A stretch of 5,373 nt of DNA, taken from Candidatus Bathyarchaeota archaeon. GTDB lineage: Archaea; Thermoproteota; Bathyarchaeia; TCS64. The stretch spans positions 1 through 5,373 of the forward strand of contig JAOZIG010000119.1 of NCBI GenBank assembly GCA_026014515.1. Reading direction: 5' to 3'. The position numbers were made by a program, and so were the translations under genes. Positions 1 to 5,373 of the stretch are shown piece by piece (the stretch's first letter is position 1; each line of letters begins with the position of its first letter). The notes beneath the pieces were generated by a model. The model saw nothing but the letters and a program-made list of their open reading frames with translations, ran no database searches and was not told the origin of the DNA.

Positions 1-2
1 AA

Positions 3-1685
3 AAACTATACGCCTCATGGGCGAGCAATGGAGGCTCATGGCTGTTCTTCGCATTCGTATTTGGAGCAGGTTACCTGATTATCAGGATGTTATTGGGAGA
101 AAATAAGGAGCAGCATAGTGTTTACCAGTTCTTTGACGTGGTTTTTCTCTTCATGATCCTCATACTGATAATTCAGAACCCAGTGGAATCCATGTTATTC
201 ACCCCCACAGAAGGCATGGGGTTAAACCCACTACTCAAAACCCCTTGGATGCTCATACATCCCCCGGTTGTATTCATAGGATACGCCTTAGCACTCTACG
301 CATTTGGCTTCACATTTAGTCAAGCAGACTCCAAACCAAGACTAACAAGGGCAATGGCGGCGCTAGCATGGCTATTTCTCACCTTTGGGATAGCCCTTGG
401 TGCTTTGTGGGCATATGAGGTGCTTGGATGGGGAGGATACTGGGCTTGGGACCCTGTTGAGACATCATCACTAGTTCCATGGCTTACTTTAACCGCGTAT
501 TTCCACTTGGTCTCACAGATGACTAGTGCCAAGAGCACATCAAAAGACTTCATGCTCTTGGTAACAGGTGCTTTAATCATATTTGCCTCTGCGGTAACCC
601 GTGGAGGATTAGCTGTCTCTGTCCACGCCTTTGGAGCATCTCCGATAGGGTATGTATTGTTGCTGTTGATGGGGATAACAATAGTCTATTATTTAGTGAA
701 TAAGAGCAAAAAGGGTTGGAGTTATTTCGAGTTTGAGATAAATACCGACACCGTGTATAACACTGCCCTATCAATGAGTTTCATCTCCATCATCATGATT
801 GCCGTCATAAGCCTCTGGGGCATCATATTCCCAATAATCAACAGTGGACTTACCGGAGGAGATGTGAGTCTAGACGCAGCATTCTTCAACAAATGGGCTT
901 ACCCATTCGTACTATTGTTCCTAGCTGGACTCATAGGGTGTCACTTTAGTGAAGTTCTAGATATGAAGAAATACTCTGCAACCTTGTTCGGAGCCGTATT
1001 ACTTGGCTTTGGTGGCGTTATCATGGAGTTCCCCACGAGTAATATGCTTGTTAATCTTGGGCTTCCCATCACAACGATTGCTGGTGTGGCTGTTCTTTAT
1101 AATTTAATTAATAGTTTAATGAAGAAGAGGTCGGCTCAGGTTCATAGAAGCTTCCTTCACTTGGGTATTGTGATAGTTATGCTCGGTATACTGTTGAGCT
1201 CAACCAATGAGGTCAACTACGGTGAGCTTGTAGCAAATCCCGGTGATACTCTTGATCTAGGAGAAGTGGAGCTAAGTTTCGGGGAGTTTACAGGCATCGA
1301 ACCCACTGGAGAGGTAATTATGGATACTACTACATTTGAGATGGCGCCAGAGTATGCAGGTTTAGTAATACCTGTTACGGTTACTAAGGGTGATTCAGTT
1401 ATTACAAAAGATGTTTCAATCATGATCTATTCTGCCCACGGAGTATTATCCAGACCAACTATCATACGAGCGCCGGGATACGATGTGTATCTTGTGTTAC
1501 ATCCTTCAACAATAGTGTACAGAGCTCTTTCACATCAACTAAGTGGCGCTGAATATCTGCCTGAAGAGTTTGTGATTAGTGTCATCTATTTCCCGTTGAT
1601 GAACTTGATATGGTTAGGTACACTCATCATGTGTATAGGTATCTTCTACCCGATCACAAAGATGAGAAAACCATCCGTTGAATAA
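3..1685 (+). CDS. ccmF: Cytochrome c heme lyase CcmF (5' end outside window)
   Basis: CcmF is the integral-membrane heme lyase of System I cytochrome c maturation; with CcmH it attaches heme from holo-CcmE to apocytochrome CxxCH motifs on the outer face of the membrane. The reading frame is open to the left edge (first full codon at 3), and residues before the ATG at 87 fit the family (SWLFF membrane helix), so that ATG is internal. Numbering from codon 3: the WWD heme motif WGGYWAWDPVE is at 143-153. The four family histidines are visible: periplasmic H86 (IHPP) and H208 (VHAFG), transmembrane H168 (YFHL) and H386 (FLHLG). Their spacing resembles E. coli H173/H303/H261/H491. About 13 hydrophobic segments are seen; a beta-rich soluble domain (about 400-520) precedes the last helix, as usual. 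560 codons are present of a typical 630-660. The Gly-rich N-terminal motif (often GGxEGS) reads NGGSW. CcmC or NrfE are less likely: CcmC is far shorter and NrfE is a close paralog of the same fold. No other ccm gene is in the window. Confidence 0.93.
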   Translation, partial: KLYASWASNGGSWLFFAFVFGAGYLIIRMLLGENKEQHSVYQFFDVVFLFMILILIIQNPVESMLFTPTEGMGLNPLLKTPWMLIHPPVVFIGYALALYAFGFTFSQADSKPRLTRAMAALAWLFLTFGIALGALWAYEVLGWGGYWAWDPVETSSLVPWLTLTAYFHLVSQMTSAKSTSKDFMLLVTGALIIFASAVTRGGLAVSVHAFGASPIGYVLLLLMGITIVYYLVNKSKKGWSYFEFEINTDTVYNTALSMSFISIIMIAVISLWGIIFPIINSGLTGGDVSLDAAFFNKWAYPFVLLFLAGLIGCHFSEVLDMKKYSATLFGAVLLGFGGVIMEFPTSNMLVNLGLPITTIAGVAVLYNLINSLMKKRSAQVHRSFLHLGIVIVMLGILLSSTNEVNYGELVANPGDTLDLGEVELSFGEFTGIEPTGEVIMDTTTFEMAPEYAGLVIPVTVTKGDSVITKDVSIMIYSAHGVLSRPTIIRAPGYDVYLVLHPSTIVYRALSHQLSGAEYLPEEFVISVIYFPLMNLIWLGTLIMCIGIFYPITKMRKPSVE

Positions 1686-1723
1686 TCTTTTCAAATAATA
1701 AATTCTATACAAAATGATCAATT

Positions 1724-1739
1724 GGATAGGTTTAAAATA
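1724..1739 (+). promoter_or_regulatory. Archaeal promoter (BRE + TATA) of the radical SAM gene
   Basis: A purine-rich GGATAGG (1724-1730), suitable as a TFB recognition element, directly precedes TTTAAAATA (1731-1739). The TATA centre is about 27 bp before the ATG at 1762, so transcription should start at or within a base or two of the start codon, giving a leaderless mRNA. An AAGGAG at 1753-1758 lies only 3 nt from the ATG and would largely be outside such a transcript, so it is probably not a working ribosome binding site. The promoter separates this gene from the ccmF unit. Confidence 0.6.
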
Positions 1740-1761
1740 GATTTATGCCTGTAAGGAGTCT

Positions 1762-3489
1762 ATGCCCGGCGTCGATCTAGTTCTACTACATGCTCCAAGT
1801 GTCTATGATTTCCGTGAACGCCCAACAATGTATGGACCCATCAGTGACGTTGTACCATCAACACCCGTCTTCGAGATGTACCCATTAGGCTTCGTAAGCA
1901 TGGTAGGATACCTTGAACAGAACGGCTACAAGGCACGCATAATAAACCTAGCAGTAAAGATGCTAAAGAACCCAAGATTTGATGTAGAAGAGTTCATAAA
2001 AAAACTCGACGCCAAGGTCTTTGGGTTTGATTTACATTGGCTTGCACACGCTGCTGGCAGTCTGGATATCGCTGAGATTGTTAAGAAGCATCATCCAGAC
2101 GCACCAATATTATTGGGAGGTTTATCAGCTAGCTATTTCCATGAGGAAATAATCGAGCACTTCCCACAGATTGATTATATTTTACGGGGCGATACCACAG
2201 AGAAGCCTCTTCTTGATTTAATGAATCACATCTTTTCAGGAAAAGAACCAGAAAACGTAGAGAATCTAACTTGGCGATCAAAGGATGGAAGAAAAAGGGT
2301 AAATCCCATGACCTTTGTGCCGACTGAGATGGATGATCTCTGGGTTGATTATAGTCAGGTAATGAAGCTGGTGCTGAGGCATAGGGATTTGGAGAGTACC
2401 CTGCCTTATGAGAGCTTCATGGACTACCCATTCACAGCGGTGCTAACATGCAAGGGATGTGCCTATAACTGCATTACTTGTGGTGGAAGCTGTTATGCGT
2501 TTAACAACTTCTTCTATCGTAATGGACCCGCCCATAAATCCGCTGAGAAACTCGTTGAAGAGATCAACGTAATCAGTGAATACTTCAAGGCACCAATATT
2601 TCTCATAGGCGACCTACGGCAAGGCGGAAAAAAATGGGCTGAAGCCGTATTAGATGGCATCAAGGAATCCAAGCTTGATAACACTGTCACTTATGAGGTG
2701 TTTGATATGGTTCCCATGGATTGGATGAAGAAAATCGCATCAAGCACTCCTAACTGGACCCTTGAGATTAGTCCTGAGAGTCATGATGACGCGATACGCA
2801 AGATAATGGGTAAACCGTACACGACTGCGCAGATGGAGGAAACCATCAAGAACGCGATTGATATTGGTACAACCAAGATTGACCTCTACTTCATGGTAGG
2901 GCTATCCGGTCAGAGCTATCAATCAGCATTAGATAGCGTCGATTATACCCGTCACCTATACAAGAAGATGGAAAACAACGACAAGATATTCGCTTTCACA
3001 TCACCAATGGCGCCATTCCTCGACCCCGGCAGCATGATCTATGAGAACCCAGAGAAATATGGATTCACAAAACTATACCATACTCTACGGGAACACAAGG
3101 AGGCTCTCTATCAACCAAGCTGGAAACTCTACCTCAGCTACCATACCAAATGGATGACCCGCGACGATGTAGCCGAAGCCACCTATGAGGCAATGATACG
3201 AATGAACCAACTCAAGATGGACGTAGGAATCACAAGCAAAGTCCATGGCGAAAAGGTCAACTATGGTATGAACATGGCACGCGACATCATGCACAGCATC
3301 GATGACATCATTGCATCTACCAGTGATGAGACTGAACGTCAAAGAAAATACATAGAGTTGAAACAGGAGATCGATGAGGCGATGCGTTCCACGGTTCTAG
3401 CTAAACAAGAATTAAAAATGCCGGGGCTCGCCGGAATCAGAATCAAGGGCGCTTTCAATTATCTATTGAAGTATCTAGGGCTTAGTTAG
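1762..3489 (+). CDS. B12-binding domain/radical SAM protein, Ta0216-like
   Basis: Predicted cobalamin-dependent radical SAM enzyme, cytoplasmic, 575 residues; its reaction is unknown to me. The N-terminal region (about 1-155) resembles the B12-binding Rossmann domain of this class: PLGF near 41-44, a strand ending in LLGGLSASYF (117-126), then DYILRGD (138-144). The radical SAM core (about 225-420) has the CxxxCxxC cluster as C233-C237-C240, flanked by C230 and C244. It continues with a GD pair (283-284), EISPESHDDAIRKIMGK (335-351) and DLYFMVGLSGQ (374-384), typical of core strands. The C-terminal region (about 440-575) is mostly helical, charged around 520-550, and ends in an amphipathic stretch (about 556-575). 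A histidine-ligand DxHxxG motif is not seen where expected, as in many enzymes of this class. The ATG at 1762 is chosen because it follows a well-placed promoter and starts the first beta strand (VDLVLLHAP). Its stop overlaps that of the convergent ATPase gene. Family-level confidence is high; function is not inferred. Confidence 0.9.
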   Translation: MPGVDLVLLHAPSVYDFRERPTMYGPISDVVPSTPVFEMYPLGFVSMVGYLEQNGYKARIINLAVKMLKNPRFDVEEFIKKLDAKVFGFDLHWLAHAAGSLDIAEIVKKHHPDAPILLGGLSASYFHEEIIEHFPQIDYILRGDTTEKPLLDLMNHIFSGKEPENVENLTWRSKDGRKRVNPMTFVPTEMDDLWVDYSQVMKLVLRHRDLESTLPYESFMDYPFTAVLTCKGCAYNCITCGGSCYAFNNFFYRNGPAHKSAEKLVEEINVISEYFKAPIFLIGDLRQGGKKWAEAVLDGIKESKLDNTVTYEVFDMVPMDWMKKIASSTPNWTLEISPESHDDAIRKIMGKPYTTAQMEETIKNAIDIGTTKIDLYFMVGLSGQSYQSALDSVDYTRHLYKKMENNDKIFAFTSPMAPFLDPGSMIYENPEKYGFTKLYHTLREHKEALYQPSWKLYLSYHTKWMTRDDVAEATYEAMIRMNQLKMDVGITSKVHGEKVNYGMNMARDIMHSIDDIIASTSDETERQRKYIELKQEIDEAMRSTVLAKQELKMPGLAGIRIKGAFNYLLKYLGLS

Positions 3490-4424
3490 TTGTAGAGTTC
3501 CTTCTCCACATCTTTCAAGGCCGATATTCCCTTGACTTCGTAATCTTGTAGATGAAGCTTCACTAACAATGCTTCAGCGTATTGTTCTTCAAGAGTGTTT
3601 ACATAGACTGATTGAACTTCTCGTCTTTTCTGAAGCAGACCTGTGTCCAATATGATGTTGTCAGGTATCAGGTTATTCACAATAACTCCGCCTATTTTGA
3701 TTCCAAACTTGTCAAAGTCATGCCATATACGCTCGGTCTGTGCGACTCCAAGCCCCTCAGGAATAGTCACAAGATACGCCGTGGTGTATTCACTGCGAAC
3801 CATATCTAGCACGTTCTTTGCTAATATCTCCCATTCTCTGATGATTCTCAATGGGTCTCTTTTCTCACGTCCAGTAAGACTTTCCAGTGTCTCTTTGAGT
3901 TTGATATAGAGTTTTGCCGCATCACGCATGTGCGTGTAGAATGTTTCCTGTATGTGTAGTAGGCTCAAGGTTCCCCCCGCGGGGGCAGTATCCCAGATTA
4001 TAACCTCGTATTCTCCGCTTGTGTATATATCGTAGACATAGCTGAGTGCAAACTCTTCATCGATTCCCGGTGCGCCTGCGATATAGTCTAGTATCTCGCG
4101 TCCAACGGGTAGGAATGAGGATATGACTTCATAAACTTCGTCACCGAACTTCTCAAGCCACATATCAAATATCTTAGAGTAATCAAGTTCAACGGCGTCA
4201 AGTTGTGGAATCTTGGACACTTTTGTGATCTCACCTTTTACATTAAGTTCAAGAATATCTGATAACGATGGACTAGGATCAGTGGAAATCAGTAATGTCT
4301 TGTAGCCCTTGGAGGCATAATGAATAGCTGTTGCAGAGGCACACGTGGTTTTTCCTACTCCTCCTTTCCCACAGAACATAACGATGATTGGTTTCTCGTT
4401 TACGCTGATTGAGTCCATCTTCAT
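3486..4424 (-). CDS. Get3/ArsA-family P-loop ATPase (atypical, no CxxC)
   Basis: A 312-residue cytoplasmic ATPase of the SIMIBI class, Get3/TRC40-ArsA group. Canonical Get3 targets tail-anchored membrane proteins; ArsA drives arsenite efflux. Visible motifs: deviant Walker A GKGGVGKTT (19-27) with signature lysine K20; switch I STDPSPSLSD (47-56) with the catalytic-type Asp D49; AGAPGID (116-122), matching the conserved PGIDE stretch; switch II DTAPAGGT (145-152); and VTIPEGLG...QTER (219-232) followed by VIVNNL (247-252), the adenine-contacting strand. It is a single domain, not the duplicated ArsA. Differences from canonical members: switch I has SPS where Get3 has AHN/S, switch II has AGG in place of TGH, and the only cysteines are C18 and C28, so neither the Get3 zinc CxxC nor the ArsA metalloid cysteine triad exists. 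Residues 155-212 form the helical segment that binds substrate in Get3, but carry few methionines. Divergently arranged from the methyltransferase. The ATG at 4424 is about 27 bp from a TATA box, implying a leaderless mRNA. Confidence 0.88.
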   Translation of the reverse strand: MKMDSISVNEKPIIVMFCGKGGVGKTTCASATAIHYASKGYKTLLISTDPSPSLSDILELNVKGEITKVSKIPQLDAVELDYSKIFDMWLEKFGDEVYEVISSFLPVGREILDYIAGAPGIDEEFALSYVYDIYTSGEYEVIIWDTAPAGGTLSLLHIQETFYTHMRDAAKLYIKLKETLESLTGREKRDPLRIIREWEILAKNVLDMVRSEYTTAYLVTIPEGLGVAQTERIWHDFDKFGIKIGGVIVNNLIPDNIILDTGLLQKRREVQSVYVNTLEEQYAEALLVKLHLQDYEVKGISALKDVEKELYN

Positions 4425-4448
4425 GATTGTATACTTTGGTGATCCGCG

Positions 4449-4462
4449 TTAAAAGAATTGAT
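4449..4462 (-). promoter_or_regulatory. TATA box/BRE region for the ATPase gene
   Basis: On the minus strand CTTTTAA (4455-4449) lies with its centre about 27-28 bp before the ATG at 4424, the usual archaeal TATA-to-start-site distance, so transcription should begin at or next to the start codon. No GGTGA-like ribosome binding site precedes the ATG, which agrees with a leaderless transcript. The bases further upstream (4462-4456), where a BRE would lie, are not clearly purine-rich on this strand, so the element is weak by sequence alone. Confidence 0.45.
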
Positions 4463-4468
4463 AAATAA
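4453..4468 (+). promoter_or_regulatory. TATA box/BRE region for the methyltransferase gene
   Basis: TTGATAAATAA (4458-4468) forms an AT-rich TATA-like element preceded by purine-rich AAGAA (4453-4457). The centre is 23-26 bp before the GTG at 4487, so a leaderless mRNA is likely; no ribosome binding site precedes the GTG. The element directly abuts the minus-strand TATA box of the divergent ATPase gene. An alternative reading uses TTAAAAG (4449-4455) as the plus-strand box, which would move the start site to about 4477-4479 with a leader of roughly 10 nt. Confidence 0.45.
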
Positions 4469-4486
4469 GTAGCCTGTTGATGTGCT

Positions 4487-5176
4487 GTGACTGTTTGGTA
4501 CGAGGTCGAGGACGCCTTAGAGAAGATCATAGAAGACTATGAGAAAGTAAACCATCTCATATCAGCTTTCCAAGATGAAAGAACCAGACTAATCGGGTTA
4601 CAAAAGATAGGTCACATCAACGAAGCAAGTCTTGAACTTGGATCGGGACCGGGTAACTATAGCCGGTTGATATCGAACTTTAATGAAGGTCCACTTGTAT
4701 GCGTAGATTATCTCAGCGAGATGCATAAAGCCGCCAAGAAGAGAAACAAGGGGCTAAACCATCATTACGTTAGAGGTGTTTTTGAGGCATTACCAATACG
4801 TGAATCATCCATGGGGTTCACAACAGCTGCCTTTGCGTTACGTGACTCGCTGAACAAACCTCTAGCAATACACGAGGCTTGTGCAACTGTGAAGACTGGG
4901 GGGAAGTTTCTCTTGATCGATATTGGAAAACCGGATAACCACTTTTTCAGGGGGTTCATGAGTGTATTCATGAGGTTTGCAGTTCCAATATTAGGGGGTC
5001 TGATAACCGATTATGGGCATAGAAACCCATGGAGTAAACTGTATCTCACCTTCGCAAAATTACCTCCAAACAACGTGCTCGTCTCTATCGTAAGACAAAA
5101 TGTCGAAGTCGTGGATCGAATAGAGAAGATTTTCGGTGCTTTGGTGATCATATTGGGTCTCAAATCACTTGACTAG
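4487..5176 (+). CDS. UbiE-like SAM-dependent methyltransferase
   Basis: A class I (Rossmann) S-adenosylmethionine methyltransferase of 229 residues, most like the UbiE/MenG/COQ5 family, which C-methylates quinone precursors at the membrane. Motif I is LELGSGPGNYS (49-59). The acidic residue ending strand 2 is D74 (VCVD). FEALPI (99-104) matches the family's EALPF. FALRDSLNKPLAIHE (116-130), followed by VKTGGKFLLIDIGKP (135-149), parallels the UbiE stretch FGLRN...LKPGG...LEFSKP. The N-terminal helix YEKVNHLISAF (18-28) also matches the family's Y-x-x-x-N entry segment. The region 151-185 is hydrophobic (FFRGFMSVFMRFAVPILGG), consistent with a lipidic substrate or membrane contact. Length is close to the usual 230-260. 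The GTG at 4487 is the first possible start after an in-frame TGA at 4478 and fits a leaderless promoter. Quinone methylation is an inference; archaeal UbiE-like enzymes are diverse and other lipid or small-molecule substrates are possible. Confidence 0.85.
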   Translation: MTVWYEVEDALEKIIEDYEKVNHLISAFQDERTRLIGLQKIGHINEASLELGSGPGNYSRLISNFNEGPLVCVDYLSEMHKAAKKRNKGLNHHYVRGVFEALPIRESSMGFTTAAFALRDSLNKPLAIHEACATVKTGGKFLLIDIGKPDNHFFRGFMSVFMRFAVPILGGLITDYGHRNPWSKLYLTFAKLPPNNVLVSIVRQNVEVVDRIEKIFGALVIILGLKSLD

Positions 5177-5198
5177 AAGATAAAGTGTCTTTTCGTTT

Positions 5199-5213
5199 GG
5201 GGTAGTTTTAATA
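5199..5213 (+). promoter_or_regulatory. Archaeal promoter (BRE + TATA) before the last gene
   Basis: GGGGTAG (5199-5205) is a purine-rich BRE candidate immediately upstream of TTTTAATA (5206-5213). A start site about 25-27 bp downstream of the TATA centre would fall near 5234-5237, giving a leader of only a few bases before the GTG at 5242. It lies between the methyltransferase stop at 5176 and the next gene, so the last gene has its own promoter. Confidence 0.5.
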
Positions 5214-5232
5214 ATTTCCTGTTATGTAGTTT

Positions 5233-5237
5233 GGTGA
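5233..5237 (+). promoter_or_regulatory. GGTGA ribosome binding site
   Basis: GGTGA pairs with the anti-Shine-Dalgarno UCACC at the archaeal 16S rRNA 3' end and ends 4 nt before the GTG at 5242. It supports that GTG as the start. It is the only well-formed archaeal Shine-Dalgarno upstream of a gene in the window. The predicted transcription start lies at nearly the same place, so whether the site is wholly within the mRNA depends on the exact start. Confidence 0.45.
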
Positions 5238-5241
5238 AAGA

Positions 5242-5373
5242 GTGCCCCATGTTAGGAGTGTAACGAAATTAACAATCAAAGACAGGCAATATCAATTAGA
5301 GTTCGTCAATGAGACGCTCAAACAACTGGACCTAAGCTACATACACCCACTCCTAGCGACAACAACAAAATAT
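5242..5373 (+). CDS. Unrecognised protein, 5' part only (runs off window)
   Basis: An open frame of 44 codons from GTG at 5242 to the right edge with no stop. It begins MPHVRSVTKLTIKDRQ and continues through FVNETLKQLDLSYIHPLL, a mixed polar and amphipathic sequence with no signal peptide or membrane segment in the visible part. I do not recognise a family. Support comes from the upstream BRE/TATA pair, the GGTGA site 4 nt before the start, and natural-looking composition. The nearby ATG at 5249 is in another frame and stops after four codons. It follows the methyltransferase by 65 bp in the same direction, but the separate promoter argues against an obligate operon. Confidence 0.6.
   Translation, partial: MPHVRSVTKLTIKDRQYQLEFVNETLKQLDLSYIHPLLATTTKY

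Noticed and set aside
87..89. ATG at 87 as the start of ccmF
   Set aside because: The frame is open upstream to the window edge and encodes a family-like membrane helix (SWLFF onward); starting at 87 would cut into the CcmF N-terminal membrane domain.
320..774. Minus-strand open frames inside ccmF and similar antisense frames within the other genes
   Set aside because: They are shadows of strongly supported genes, have no recognisable domains and no promoter or ribosome binding site of their own.
1745..1747. ATG at 1745 as an alternative start for the radical SAM gene
   Set aside because: It is in a different reading frame and lies upstream of the predicted transcription start.
2029..2046. 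D90-L-H92 (FDLHW) in the radical SAM protein as a cobalamin DxHxxG motif
   Set aside because: It sits after a later strand of the Rossmann domain than the classical motif and lacks the final glycine, so it is not good evidence for a His-on cobalamin ligand.
3974..3985. Perfect 12-bp palindrome CCCCCGCGGGGG
   Set aside because: It lies inside the ATPase gene and encodes the Ala-Pro-Ala-Gly-Gly of switch II; the codons for this glycine and proline motif explain it without a regulatory role.
4480..4482. ATG at 4480 as the methyltransferase start
   Set aside because: It is out of frame with the methyltransferase; the first in-frame start after the TGA at 4478 is the GTG at 4487.
5188..5198. T-rich stretch TCTTTTCGTTT after the methyltransferase, and TCTTTTC after ccmF (1686-1692), as terminators
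   Set aside because: Archaeal termination can use T-tracts, but these are short and interrupted and no stable hairpin precedes them, so I do not call them.
5249..5263. ATG at 5249 as a gene start
   Set aside because: The frame ends at a TAA after four codons; the GTG at 5242 in another frame is open to the edge and has a GGTGA site.
1..5373. CRISPR arrays, tRNA or rRNA genes, insertion sequences, long repeats
   Set aside because: No regularly spaced repeats, no tRNA-like cloverleaf, no transposase and no inverted terminal repeats were seen; coding genes fill almost the whole window, and the longest gap is under 80 bp.

Overview
The window looks like a piece of an archaeal chromosome. The evidence is as follows. 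Four TATA-like boxes sit about 23-32 bp upstream of start codons, and three of them imply leaderless transcripts. The only convincing Shine-Dalgarno is GGTGA. Two of the four start codons seen are GTG. The protein families (a Ta0216-like B12-binding radical SAM protein, a single-domain Get3/ArsA-type ATPase, a UbiE-like methyltransferase) are also familiar from archaea. A CcmF-type heme lyase indicates c-type cytochrome maturation, so a respiring lineage. By eye the base composition is moderate, neither AT- nor GC-extreme. I cannot fix the phylum: Asgard, TACK and Thermoplasmatota-type lineages all remain possible. No mobile element, CRISPR array, tRNA or rRNA is visible; this reads as ordinary core or metabolic chromosome.

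Layout. (1) Positions 3-1685, +: ccmF, cut off at its 5' end by the window edge. (2) Positions 1686-1761: a short gap holding a BRE/TATA promoter. (3) Positions 1762-3489, +: a 575-residue B12-binding/radical SAM protein. (4) Positions 3486-4424, -: a 312-residue Get3/ArsA-family P-loop ATPase, tail to tail with the radical SAM gene so that the stop codons overlap by 4 nt. (5) Positions 4425-4486: a 62-bp divergent promoter region with two adjacent TATA boxes. (6) Positions 4487-5176, +: a UbiE-like SAM-dependent methyltransferase. (7) Positions 5177-5241: a promoter and a GGTGA ribosome binding site. (8) Positions 5242 to the right edge, +: the first 44 codons of an unrecognised protein with a GTG start.

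Working together. The genes do not form one operon, because each appears to have its own promoter. ccmF (heme attachment to apocytochrome c) and the UbiE-like enzyme (a family that often C-methylates quinones) could both serve a membrane respiratory chain. The radical SAM protein belongs to a family whose reaction is, to my knowledge, not established. The ATPase lacks the CxxC zinc motif of canonical Get3 and any cysteine triad of arsenite-pump ArsA, so its client is open. The most interesting points are the uncharacterised radical SAM enzyme with a five-cysteine cluster, the atypical Get3/ArsA protein and the compact regulatory junctions. I see no clear evidence of a wholly new multi-gene system here.
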